A stretch of DNA of 36,289 nucleotides, from the NCBI GenBank assembly GCA_003343845.1, contig QAKK01000021.1, forward strand, positions 1 to 36,289. The letters are read 5' to 3'. The notes below the pieces were generated by a model. The model was not told where the DNA came from and ran no database searches. It saw only the letters and a program-made list of their open reading frames with translations. Both the position numbers and the translations under genes were made by a program. Positions within the stretch are counted from its first letter, which is position 1, and every line of letters starts with the position of its first letter. Below, in pieces: positions 29,378-36,289 of the stretch. This DNA comes from Oscillospiraceae bacterium. Lineage in GTDB: Bacteria; Bacillota; Clostridia; Oscillospirales; CAG-272.

Positions 29378-30703
29378 ATGGTGGAGATCACGGCGGTGCA
29401 TCCGCACAGCCGCGGGGAAAAAGCGGGCATCCGCGAGGGCGACATCCTGATGAGCCTGAACGGGCACGCTGTCACCGACGTGCTGGACTACCGCTTTTAC
29501 CTTGCCGACAGACATCTCACGGTTGCGCTCCGCCGCGGCGGCGCACCGCTCACGGTGGAGATCACCAAGGGCGAGTATGACGACATCGGGCTGGAATTTT
29601 CCACGCCGCTGATGGACAAGAAGCACCACTGTGAGAACAAGTGCATCTTCTGCTTTATCGACCAGCTGCCGCGCGGTCTGCGGAAGACGCTCTACTTCAA
29701 AGACGACGACTCCCGCCTCTCCTTCCTGCACGGCAATTATGTCACGCTTACCAACATCGACGAGGCGGAGATCGACCGCATCATCTCCATGCACATCACG
29801 CCGATCAACGTCTCGGTGCACACCACCAACCCCGATCTGCGCATCCGCATGATGAAGAACCCGCATGCGGATAAGATCATGGACTATCTCGCCCGATTCA
29901 AGGCGGGCGGCACGCACATCCGCGCGCAGATTGTGCTCTGCCGCGGCATCAACGACGGAGACGAGCTGCTGCGCACCATGCGCGACCTCGAGACCTTCTA
30001 TCCCGCGCTCGACTCGGTTTCCATTGTCCCTGCGGGGCTGACCAAATTCCGCGACGGACTGTTCCCGCTCAAACCGTTTACCAAAGAGGAGTGCCGTGCG
30101 GTGATCGACATGGTGACGGCGTTCGGCGACGGCTGCAAAGCGCGGCACGGCACGCGGCTCTTCTTTGTCGGGGACGAAATGTACATCAAGGGCGGCGTCA
30201 AGCTGCCCGACGCGGATTTCTATGAGGATTTCACCCAGCTTGAGAACGGTGTCGGCATGATCGCGTCGATGGAGCGCGAGTTCGGCACGGAGCTGGATTT
30301 CATCGCGGACTACACCGACGCACTCGGCGACCGCCCCCGCCGTGTTACCGTGGCGACCGGCGTCGCCGCCTACGATTTCATCAAATCGCTTGCCGACCGA
30401 CTCATGGCGGTCTGCCCGGCGCTTGAAATCGAGACGGTGAAGATCATCAACCACTTTTTCGGCGAGCAGATCACGGTTGCGGGGCTGCTCACCGGGCATG
30501 ATTTGTACGAACAGCTGAAGGACCGCGACCTCGGAGACGAACTTATCCTGCCCGCCTGCACGCTGCGGTCGGAGGGGGATCTGTTTCTCTGCGGGATGTC
30601 GCGGGATGAGCTTGCCGAAAAGCTCGGTGTGCCGATCGCTTTCGCCGAGGGCGAGGGCGCGGATTTTGTCGCCAAGGTTTTCGGTGTGGAACCGTTTGCA
30701 TAA
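29378..30703 (+). CDS. DUF512 protein with PDZ-like and radical SAM-like domains
   Basis: The 441-residue cytosolic protein has an N-terminal PDZ-like domain (ITAVHPHSRGEKAGIREGDI, LMSLNGHAV) at about 3-70 and a radical SAM-like core with the cysteine cluster CENKCIFCFIDQLP (Cys85, Cys89, Cys92: CxxxCxxC), KDDDSRLSFLHGNYVTLTN and INVSVHTTNPDLRIRMMKN. The DUF512 domain follows, with SIVPAGLTKFR, GDEMYIKGG, VTVATGVAAYDFIKSLAD, VKIINHFFGEQITVAGLLTG, and the C-terminal ILPACTLR. The function is unknown; the family usually lies directly upstream of der in clostridia, as here with one lipoprotein gene between. The ATG follows AAAGGAGGGG; the longer upstream frame has no ribosome site and runs through the terminator. 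Confidence 0.92.
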   Translation: MVEITAVHPHSRGEKAGIREGDILMSLNGHAVTDVLDYRFYLADRHLTVALRRGGAPLTVEITKGEYDDIGLEFSTPLMDKKHHCENKCIFCFIDQLPRGLRKTLYFKDDDSRLSFLHGNYVTLTNIDEAEIDRIISMHITPINVSVHTTNPDLRIRMMKNPHADKIMDYLARFKAGGTHIRAQIVLCRGINDGDELLRTMRDLETFYPALDSVSIVPAGLTKFRDGLFPLKPFTKEECRAVIDMVTAFGDGCKARHGTRLFFVGDEMYIKGGVKLPDADFYEDFTQLENGVGMIASMEREFGTELDFIADYTDALGDRPRRVTVATGVAAYDFIKSLADRLMAVCPALEIETVKIINHFFGEQITVAGLLTGHDLYEQLKDRDLGDELILPACTLRSEGDLFLCGMSRDELAEKLGVPIAFAEGEGADFVAKVFGVEPFA

Positions 30704-30716
30704 AAAGGAGGGCTCT

Positions 30717-31469
30717 ATGAAAAAGACGATTGCTTTTCTGCTTGCACTTGCACTTGCAGCCGCATTATGCGCCTGCAAAAAGAGGCCTGCCGAGACGAGT
30801 GATTCGACGCCGTCCGGCACGGTTGTGACCGAGCCGACCGCGCCTGCCACCTCCGATACCTCGGCGACGACGGAAGTTCCCGCGGTGAGGGACTACGACA
30901 TCGTGCAGCGCACCGAAAAGTCGGCGGCGCTCGATGCCGCCTACGGCATTCTTGCGCTCGGCGATGCGAAGACCGATGCCGCGCTTGAAGCCTATGCGGA
31001 CGAGATGTTCGCAAGCTACGTGCCGAACGCCTCTTCGCTTGCGGATGAGGGCGGCAGCGCGACCTACGCGGCGCAGCTTGCCGAGATCTACACGGATGAA
31101 AAGCTGGTGTCCGCCTCCTTCGTCGGCATATATACGATCACAAACGAGGATGGCAGGGAAACGCGCGGCGAGGTCTATTACACGGTCAACGTGGATCGCG
31201 CAAGCGGTCGCCTGCTCTCGGGCGGCGACATCGTGACCGATTTTGACGCGCTGGCAGCGGCGCTCACCGGCGGCAGCTTCAAGCCCGGCGCACTGCGCGC
31301 CGATGACCTCGCACAGTACCGCCCCGAATACGATATGTACCCTTACTTCCGCTTTGACAAAGAGAATTTCTACGTCGGCATCAATTTTCCCGGCGTCACG
31401 GAGACAAACGCCGAGTACGCGATTTCCCGTGCGGATGCCGCGGACTTCCTTGCGGAAGCCTACAGATAA
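30717..31469 (+). CDS. Lipoprotein of unknown function
   Basis: The 250-residue product has a lipoprotein signal (KKTIAFLLALALAAALCAC), then a Thr/Pro/Ser/Ala-rich linker (~40 residues), and a mixed alpha/beta domain. Segments such as VSASFVGIYTITNEDGRETRGEVYYTVNVD, SGRLLSGGDIVTDFDALAAAL and the C-terminal FRFDKENFYVGINFPG resemble DUF3298-type domains in RsiV-like and other envelope proteins, but the similarity is only a pattern impression. AAAAGGAGGG precedes the ATG, 13 bases behind the DUF512 stop, and der starts 14 bases after its stop, so it lies in the middle of a probable operon with der. Confidence 0.8.
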   Translation: MKKTIAFLLALALAAALCACKKRPAETSDSTPSGTVVTEPTAPATSDTSATTEVPAVRDYDIVQRTEKSAALDAAYGILALGDAKTDAALEAYADEMFASYVPNASSLADEGGSATYAAQLAEIYTDEKLVSASFVGIYTITNEDGRETRGEVYYTVNVDRASGRLLSGGDIVTDFDALAAALTGGSFKPGALRADDLAQYRPEYDMYPYFRFDKENFYVGINFPGVTETNAEYAISRADAADFLAEAYR

Positions 31470-31483
31470 GAAAGGACAACACC

Positions 31484-32812
31484 ATGGCAAAACCGATCAT
31501 CGCGATTGTCGGCAGACCGAACGTCGGCAAGAGCACGCTGTTCAATAAGCTCATCGGCGAGCGCCGCGCCATCATCGAGGATACGCCCGGCGTCACCCGC
31601 GACCGCATCTACGGCGAAGGCGAGTGGTGCGGCAAGTCGTTTGTCGTCATCGACACCGGCGGTATCGAGCCGAAAACCAATGATATTATCTTAAAGCAGA
31701 TGCGTCTGCAAGCCGAGATCGCCATCGACACGGCGGACGTCATCATCTTCATGTGCGATGTGCGCGCAGGGCTGGTTGCCGATGACCGCGAGATCGCGGT
31801 CATGCTCAAAAAGAGCGGCAAGCCGGTCGTCGTCGCCGTCAACAAGGCGGATTCGGTCGGCGCCGTGCCGTTTGAGTTCTACGAGTTCTATGAGCTTGGC
31901 TTTGACAAGGATCCCATCGCCATTTCCTCCACGCACGGCAGCGGCACGGGCGACCTGCTGGACGCCGTGCTTGCCGAGCTGCCCGCCGACGCGGGAACTG
32001 CCGAGGAGGACGACAGCATCAAGGTCGCCGTCATCGGCAAGCCGAATGCGGGCAAATCCTCACTCATCAACAAACTGCTCGGTGAGGAACGGCTGATTGT
32101 CTCGAACATCGCGGGTACGACGCGCGACGCCATCGACACGCAGATCGAGTGCGCCTACGGAAAATACACCTTCATCGACACGGCGGGACTGCGCCGCAAG
32201 GCGCGCGTTGAGGACGTGATTGAGAAGTACAGCGTCCTGCGCGCCCATATGGCGGTGGAACGCGCCGACGTCTGCCTGCTTGTCATCGACGCCACGGAAG
32301 GCATCACCGAACAGGACGAGCACATTGCGGGCATTGCGCATGAGGCGGGCAAGGCGTGTATCATCGTCGTCAACAAGTGGGACGCGGTGGAGAAGGACAA
32401 CGACAGCGTGAACGAATTCACAAAGAAGATCTACAACGCGCTGTCCTATATGACCTACGCGCCGATTCTGTTTGTCAGCGCGCTGACCGGTCAGCGCCTG
32501 CAAAAGCTGTTTGAACACATCAATTATGTCAACGGGCAGGCAAAGCTGCGCATTTCCACCGGTATGCTCAACGATATGCTCGGCGACGCGACCGCCAAGG
32601 TGCAGCCGCCGTCCGACAAAGGCAAGCGCCTGAAGATCTACTATATGACGCAGGCAAGCGTCGCGCCGCCGACCTTTGTCATCTTCGCCAACAGCATCGA
32701 GCTGTTCCATTTCTCCTATCAGCGGTATATCGAGAATTGCCTGCGCGAGACCTTCGGCTTCCGCGGCACGCCGATCCGCATCATCATCCGCGAGCGCGGG
32801 GATAAAGAGTAA
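31484..32812 (+). CDS. der: GTPase Der (EngA), 50S ribosome assembly
   Basis: The 442-residue protein has two GTPase domains in tandem, the hallmark of Der, and a C-terminal KH-like domain. Domain 1: GRPNVGKST (8-16), the switch I TPGVTRDRIYG, DTGG (DTGGIEPKT), NKAD. Domain 2: GKPNAGKSSLINKLLG at about 185, NIAGTTRDAIDT, DTAGLRRK, NKWDAVEKD, SALTGQRL. The C terminus has KIYYMTQASVAPPTFVIFAN and GFRGTPIRIIIRERG. It matures the large ribosomal subunit. Length is normal. AAAGGA precedes the ATG. Confidence 0.98.
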   Translation: MAKPIIAIVGRPNVGKSTLFNKLIGERRAIIEDTPGVTRDRIYGEGEWCGKSFVVIDTGGIEPKTNDIILKQMRLQAEIAIDTADVIIFMCDVRAGLVADDREIAVMLKKSGKPVVVAVNKADSVGAVPFEFYEFYELGFDKDPIAISSTHGSGTGDLLDAVLAELPADAGTAEEDDSIKVAVIGKPNAGKSSLINKLLGEERLIVSNIAGTTRDAIDTQIECAYGKYTFIDTAGLRRKARVEDVIEKYSVLRAHMAVERADVCLLVIDATEGITEQDEHIAGIAHEAGKACIIVVNKWDAVEKDNDSVNEFTKKIYNALSYMTYAPILFVSALTGQRLQKLFEHINYVNGQAKLRISTGMLNDMLGDATAKVQPPSDKGKRLKIYYMTQASVAPPTFVIFANSIELFHFSYQRYIENCLRETFGFRGTPIRIIIRERGDKE

Positions 32813-32825
32813 AGAGGAGACACAA

Positions 32826-33052
32826 CGGGTCGTCGAGGCGCCGACCCCTACCGGATTGTTACAAACCGTAGGGCGCCGTCTGTCTCCCGCCGCTTCCTAA
32901 GCCTTCCCCGGTGGGGAGAGGTGTACGAGACGCTTTGCGTCTCGCGGAGTTTTCCCGATGGGAAAACATCCTGTGACGGATGAGGGCTTGCTCTTTGCAA
33001 AAACTCCCTCAGACACCTGTCGGTGACAGCTCCCTCACCGAGGGAGCCGAGA
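32826..33052 (+). repeat. Interspersed composite repeat, copy 3 (between der and obg)
   Basis: Element A (GTCGAGGCGCCG, CCCTACCGGATTG, CCGTAGGGCGCCG, CTCCCGCCGC) is followed by AAGCCTTCCCCGGTGGGGAG, hairpins GAGACGC-TTT-GCGTCTC and TTTTCCC-GAT-GGGAAAA, CGGATGAGGG, CCCTCAG, CACCTGTCGGTG, and a final GCTCCCTCACCGAGGGAGC palindrome. It fills nearly all of the 290-base gap. No gene is seen here. Confidence 0.78.
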
Positions 33053-33102
33053 AAAATGCAAGCCTTTCATACGCAAGGCTACTTCCTCGGAAAGGATAAA
33101 AT

Positions 33103-34380
33103 ATGTTTGTCGATCATGTAAAAATCTATGTCAAGGCGGGGGACGGCGGCAATGGCGCCGTGTCCTTCCGCCGCGAAAAATATGTTGCCGCGGGCGGACC
33201 TGACGGCGGCGACGGCGGCAGGGGCGGCAATATCGTCCTGCGTATCGACGAGGGCACCAACACGCTGCTTGCCTTTCGCTATAAGCGCAAATTCGTCGCC
33301 GAAAACGGCGGCGACGGCAAGGCGTGCAAGATGCACGGCGCGTCGGGTAAGGACACGGTGATTCCCGTGCCGCCCGGAACGCTGGTGCGCGATGCCGAGA
33401 GCGGCAAGATCATCAAGGATATGTCCGCGGATGAGGATTTCATCCTCTGCAAAGGCGGGCGCGGCGGCTGGGGTAACCGGCATTTCGCCACGCCGACCAG
33501 ACAAATTCCCCGCTTTGCCAAGAGCGGCACGAAGGGCGAGGAGCGCGAGGTCACGCTGGAACTCAAGATGCTGGCGGACGTCGGGCTTGTCGGCTTCCCC
33601 AACGTCGGCAAATCCTCCATCCTCTCGCGCATCAGCGCGGCAAAGCCGAAGATCGCCGACTACCATTTCACCACGCTGTCGCCCAATCTCGGCGTGGTGC
33701 AGTCCGGCGAGGGCAAGGGCTTTGTCGTCGCCGACATTCCCGGGCTGATTGAAGGCGCGTCCGAGGGCGCGGGGCTGGGACACGAGTTCCTGCGCCATGT
33801 TGACCGCTGCCGCCTGATTTTGCACGTCGTGGACGTGTCGGGCACGGAGGGGCGCGACCCGGTGGAGGACATCGAGAAGATCAACACCGAGCTTGCGCGT
33901 TACGACGCGGGGCTGGCAAGCCGCCCGCAGATCATCGTCGCCAACAAGCACGACCTTGCAGCGTCGGGCGAGACCGATATCGCGAAGTTTGAAGCCTACG
34001 TCAAGGCGCAGGGCTATGACCTCATCTATGTCAGCGCGCTGACGGGCGAGAACCTCGACGAGCTCAAGCGCATGACGGCGGAGAAGCTGGAAACCCTGCC
34101 GCCGCTCACGGTCTACGAGCCGGAGCTGACCCCGGAGGACGAGGCGCTGCCGCGCGGCGAACGCCGCACCACGGTGCGCCGCGAGAACAACACTTTCTAT
34201 GTCGAGGGCGAGTGGCTGCTCAACCTCATGGGGCAGATCAACCCCGACGACTACGAATCGCTGTCGTTCTTCTCCCGCGTCCTGCAAAAGGCGGGCGTCA
34301 TCGCCATGCTGGAAGAGAAGGGCGCCAAGGACGGCGACACCGTCAACATCTACGACTTTGAGTTTGATTTCGTGAAATAA
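33103..34380 (+). CDS. obgE: GTPase Obg (CgtA/ObgE)
   Basis: The 425-residue product has the Obg fold at residues 1-157 with its Gly-rich arms (KAGDGGNGAVSFRREKYV, GGPDGGDGGRGGNIVLRID, GGRGGWGNRHFATPTRQIP). The GTPase domain has GFPNVGKSS (about 165), the switch TTLSPNLGVV, DIPGLIEGASEGAGLGHEFLRH, NKHDLAA and SALTGENL. The ~90-residue Obg C-terminal domain follows (EWLLNLMGQINPDDYESLSFFSRVLQKAGVIAMLEEKGAKDGDTVNIYDFEFDFV). It acts on 50S assembly and stress control. The start follows GGAAAGGA. It is downstream of der but separated by the repeat. Confidence 0.98.
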   Translation: MFVDHVKIYVKAGDGGNGAVSFRREKYVAAGGPDGGDGGRGGNIVLRIDEGTNTLLAFRYKRKFVAENGGDGKACKMHGASGKDTVIPVPPGTLVRDAESGKIIKDMSADEDFILCKGGRGGWGNRHFATPTRQIPRFAKSGTKGEEREVTLELKMLADVGLVGFPNVGKSSILSRISAAKPKIADYHFTTLSPNLGVVQSGEGKGFVVADIPGLIEGASEGAGLGHEFLRHVDRCRLILHVVDVSGTEGRDPVEDIEKINTELARYDAGLASRPQIIVANKHDLAASGETDIAKFEAYVKAQGYDLIYVSALTGENLDELKRMTAEKLETLPPLTVYEPELTPEDEALPRGERRTTVRRENNTFYVEGEWLLNLMGQINPDDYESLSFFSRVLQKAGVIAMLEEKGAKDGDTVNIYDFEFDFVK

Positions 34381-34395
34381 AGATATAAAGTATAA

Positions 34396-34425
34396 AGAAG
34401 AAGCACGCCGCGGCGTGCTTCTTTT
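34396..34425 (+). terminator. Rho-independent terminator after obg
   Basis: AAGAAGCACGCCG / CGGCGTGCTTCTT with an adjoining TTA tail. The hairpin arm GGCGTGCTTCTT also appears at about 34699-34710 beyond the next repeat. Confidence 0.88.
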
Positions 34426-34481
34426 AGGTTGTAATAAGCGGCAATGAGCCGCCGAGGATGCAGCAATACATGCGCAGCTAA

Positions 34482-34652
34482 CTAAGCCTTCCCCCTTGGG
34501 GGAAGGTGGTGCGTTAGCACCGGATGAGGGGTAGCCATTCGTCAGAATGGCGTCTCTACAGCACAGAACGAGGCTGCTCAGACGGATGCTTACGCATCCT
34601 ACCCCTCATCAGTCAACTTCGTTGACAGCTTCCCCCAAGGGGGAAGCCTAAG
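34482..34652. repeat. Interspersed palindromic repeat, copy 4 (best preserved)
   Basis: Ends: TAAGCCTTCCCCCTTGGGGG and CCCCCAAGGGGGAAGCCTAA, nearly exact inverted copies, each itself a hairpin. Inside: GGTGGTGC-GTTA-GCACC, GGATGAGGGGTAG and its inverted partner CTACCCCTCATC, and GTCAAC-TTC-GTTGAC. The middle contains GCCATTC-GTC-AGAATGGC. The whole stretch could fold into one long structured RNA. The flanks (34426-34481, 34653-34719) hold no gene. Confidence 0.88.
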
Positions 34653-34719
34653 ATGCGCGCAAACTTTGCAATGACCGGCATCTATGGCGGGCTGCATGCG
34701 GCGTGCTTCTTCTTTGGGA

Positions 34720-34947
34720 TTATAACCGGGTCAACTGATAGACGGTGTAGCCCGCATCGTCTGCGATGTCAATCATGGCGCGAAACTTTTTGCTGTCCTT
34801 CACATCTGCCTGCGAAAAGCCGGAAAAATCCGCGCCCGGAATCCGTTCGCACAGTGCCGCATAGAGTGCGTTGCGGTAGGCGATGTGTTTTGCGGATGTG
34901 TCCGCTCTGTTGACAATCAGGTAGGTGTCGTTTGCGCTGTTTTCCAT
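34720..34947 (-). CDS. Small protein of unknown function, 75 residues
   Basis: Unrecognised. The sequence begins MENSANDTYLIVNRADTSAK and ends YTVYQLTRL. It is charged, soluble-looking and without signal peptide; an alpha-helical stretch HIAYRNALYAALCERIPG is visible. AAAGGAG lies at proper distance before the start. The start is 25 bases beyond the stop of the collagen-like gene, so both are probably on one transcript. It may be a phage- or surface-accessory-type protein; no assignment. Confidence 0.65.
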   Translation of the reverse strand: MENSANDTYLIVNRADTSAKHIAYRNALYAALCERIPGADFSGFSQADVKDSKKFRAMIDIADDAGYTVYQLTRL

Positions 34948-34972
34948 TGTATCGTCTCCTTTTTGAATTAAG

Positions 34973-36289
34973 TTAGTCTGCTGTGCGGTAAAAAGTACAA
35001 TTGCGTAAATCGTCACCATTGTATTTTGCTTTGCCCGTCAATAACTGTGCCATCAGCGCACTGTCCGAAACGGTTTCCTGCGCGATAGGGTTTTTAGTTT
35101 CTTCACGCGTCACTTTGTATCCCGTTTTGGAACTTATTGATATCCCATTAATGCGTGAATATGTCCAACCGGAGACTTTTTTGAAGACCAATGCAGAAAC
35201 CGGAGAAAACGACGCTGCATCTGATTCGTAACCCGGAAGACTGACTTCTCCACAAATACTGCCTTCTACACTGGTTACAGTTGCGGGAATTTCAAGATAT
35301 GTCAGGCCGGTGTTTTTAAATGCACTAAGTCCTATTGAAAGCAACCCCTCGGGAAGTGTAACGGTTTCAAGTTTTGTGCAATCGGAAAATGCATAATTTC
35401 CTATAATAGCGATCGAGGCGGGAACATAGACTTCCTGCAGATACTGACAGTCGCGGAATCCTCTGTCAGCGATACTTGTGACCGGAATGCCTGCGTATTC
35501 GCTCGGAACAATTAGTTTTTCAGGAAGATTTTTAAATTCATCTTTGATGGAAATCTCGAATTCATTCGGACTGATGGCACGGAAGTTGAACCATTCCGTG
35601 GGCGATGCATCATCGGAAGTGCCGGTAATCTTCCCGAGGTTGTCACTGGTGCCGTCGGTATAATGCAGAATCAGCTCGCCGTTCACGATTTCAGCGCTTT
35701 CGATGCCGCGACCGTCCGCGCCGTCTCTGCCGTCTGCACCAGCGTCGCCTTTATCGCCCTTTTCACCCTGGATGCCCTGCGCGCCGGTGTCGCCTTTGTC
35801 GCCCTTGTCACCCTTTTCGCCTTGGATGCCCTGTGCGCCGGTGTCGCCTTTGTCACCCTTTTCGCCGGGGAGACCTTGCGCGCCCTTGTCACCCTTTTCA
35901 CCCTTTTCACCTTGGATGCCCTGCGCGCCGGTGTCACCTTTGTCACCTTTGTCACCCTTTTCGCCTTGGATGCCTTGCTCACCGGTGTCGCCTTTATCGC
36001 CTTTTACGCCGATGGCGGAGATGCCGGTATCGGTGTCGCCGATCCACCAGTTGAAGTTTGCGCCGATGTAGGGGGTGAGACCATTTACGCCGTCCGCACC
36101 GTCTCTGCCGTCTGCGCCGTCCTTACCGTCAGCACCTTTCTCGCCTTTGTCACCCTTTTCACCTTGGATGCCTTGTGCGCCGGTGTCACCTTTATCGCCC
36201 TTGTCACCCTTTTCGCCTTTTATGCCCTGTGCGCCGGTGTTACCTTTCTCGCCCTTGTCACCCTTTTCGCCTTGGATGCCTTGCGCGCC
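34973..36289 (-). CDS. Collagen-like repeat / leucine-rich repeat surface protein (N terminus beyond window edge)
   Basis: The frame is open from the right edge to the stop, 438 residues. The first ~200 are Gly-X-Y triplets with units such as GAQGIQGEKGDKGDKGDT, broken once by GLTPYIGANFNWWIGDTDTG at about 36087-36020, an insertion known from bacterial collagen-like proteins. A short domain follows (ESAEIVNGELILHYTDGTSD), then a BspA-type leucine-rich repeat region (VPSEYAGIPVTSIADRGF, VYVPASIAIIGNYAFSDC, TVTLPEGLLSIGLSAF, EIPATVTSVEG) and a C-terminal ~90-residue tail. A surface filament or adhesin role is likely. Bases are less GC-rich in 34973-35700 than in the neighbours, which may mean separate acquisition. 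The anchor must be upstream of the window edge or absent. Confidence 0.88.
   Translation of the reverse strand, partial: GAQGIQGEKGDKGEKGNTGAQGIKGEKGDKGDKGDTGAQGIQGEKGDKGEKGADGKDGADGRDGADGVNGLTPYIGANFNWWIGDTDTGISAIGVKGDKGDTGEQGIQGEKGDKGDKGDTGAQGIQGEKGEKGDKGAQGLPGEKGDKGDTGAQGIQGEKGDKGDKGDTGAQGIQGEKGDKGDAGADGRDGADGRGIESAEIVNGELILHYTDGTSDNLGKITGTSDDASPTEWFNFRAISPNEFEISIKDEFKNLPEKLIVPSEYAGIPVTSIADRGFRDCQYLQEVYVPASIAIIGNYAFSDCTKLETVTLPEGLLSIGLSAFKNTGLTYLEIPATVTSVEGSICGEVSLPGYESDAASFSPVSALVFKKVSGWTYSRINGISISSKTGYKVTREETKNPIAQETVSDSALMAQLLTGKAKYNGDDLRNCTFYRTAD
35703..36289 (-). repeat. Gly-X-Y coding repeat region
   Basis: DNA units of 9, 18 and 36-54 bases recur (CACCGGCGCACAGGGCAT-like units, GAAAAGGGTGACAAGGGC) as a result of the collagen triplets. 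High identity between units suggests recent expansion and possible length changes. Confidence 0.85.

Noticed and set aside
29240..30850. Long minus-strand open frame opposite the DUF512 gene
   Set aside because: Antisense shadow of a protein with clear radical SAM motifs; it also crosses a terminator and the promoter.
35703..36071. Plus-strand open frame rich in Pro-Ser (PLSPFSPWMPCAPVSP-like)
   Set aside because: It is the complement of the Gly-X-Y coding region; the minus frame gives a proper collagen-like protein continuing into an LRR domain.
35703..36289. Regular repeats that could suggest a CRISPR array
   Set aside because: Units follow 9-base multiples of an open coding frame, with no unique spacers of constant length and no cas gene.

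Overview
The window reads as a chromosomal segment of a GC-rich anaerobic Firmicute, most likely an uncultured gut member of the Clostridia (Oscillospirales-like). Evidence: strong AGGAGG-type ribosome sites, SLH-domain surface proteins, a GGGtGRT protein next to an Fe-S scaffold, PduL used as a stand-alone phosphotransacylase, the DUF512-Der-Obg neighbourhood, Thr/Ala/Glu-rich lipoprotein linkers, and intergenic palindromic AAGCCTTCCCC-type repeats. The taxonomy is inference. No rRNA, tRNA, transposase, phage gene or CRISPR array was seen.

Layout. 1-1758: end of argG and complete argH. 2006-4424 (minus): orphan lipoprotein solute-binding protein and an AraC regulator. 4766-13463: a glycan/surface region with a secreted repeat-type protein plus a tiny downstream peptide gene, a TIM-barrel glycosidase-like enzyme overlapping a GH43 lipoprotein, an SLH-anchored paralogue of the secreted protein, and a second GH43 without signal peptide. 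13664-21997: a LacI regulator and a likely operon for one sugar (ribose-type ABC transporter, amidohydrolase, variant SGNH protein, NagB-type deaminase, PfkB kinase). 22318-23839: a second copy of the secreted protein plus tiny peptide cassette. 23946-26279 (minus): pduL, Fe-S scaffold, GGGtGRT. 26454-34380: ClpP/TepA-like protease, AEC transporter, polysaccharide deacetylase, PDZ-radical SAM DUF512 protein, lipoprotein, der and obg. 34720-36289 (minus): small ORF and the C-terminal part of a collagen-like/leucine-rich-repeat surface protein cut by the window edge.

Regulation visible in the sequence. Three promoters (solute-binding protein; divergent AraC/secreted protein; glycosidase-GH43-SLH operon) carry a direct repeat with core TACA at an exact 21-bp offset, ending 23 or 24 bp before the -10 box. 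This is what an AraC-family activator site should look like and suggests a local regulon. Separately, the LacI gene and the transporter operon share the palindrome GCAAACGTTTGC: once in the lacI-type leader and twice, overlapping, in the transporter leader.

Best candidates for something undescribed: (1) the twice-occurring cassette of a secreted surface protein and a 55-59 residue peptide sharing a Y-x-x-P-x-L-E ... D-[IV]-L-L-x-S-G pattern; (2) the LacI-controlled operon with an SGNH protein whose nucleophile Ser is Thr and whose GTND block reads GTVQ; (3) composite palindromic intergenic repeats at four places.
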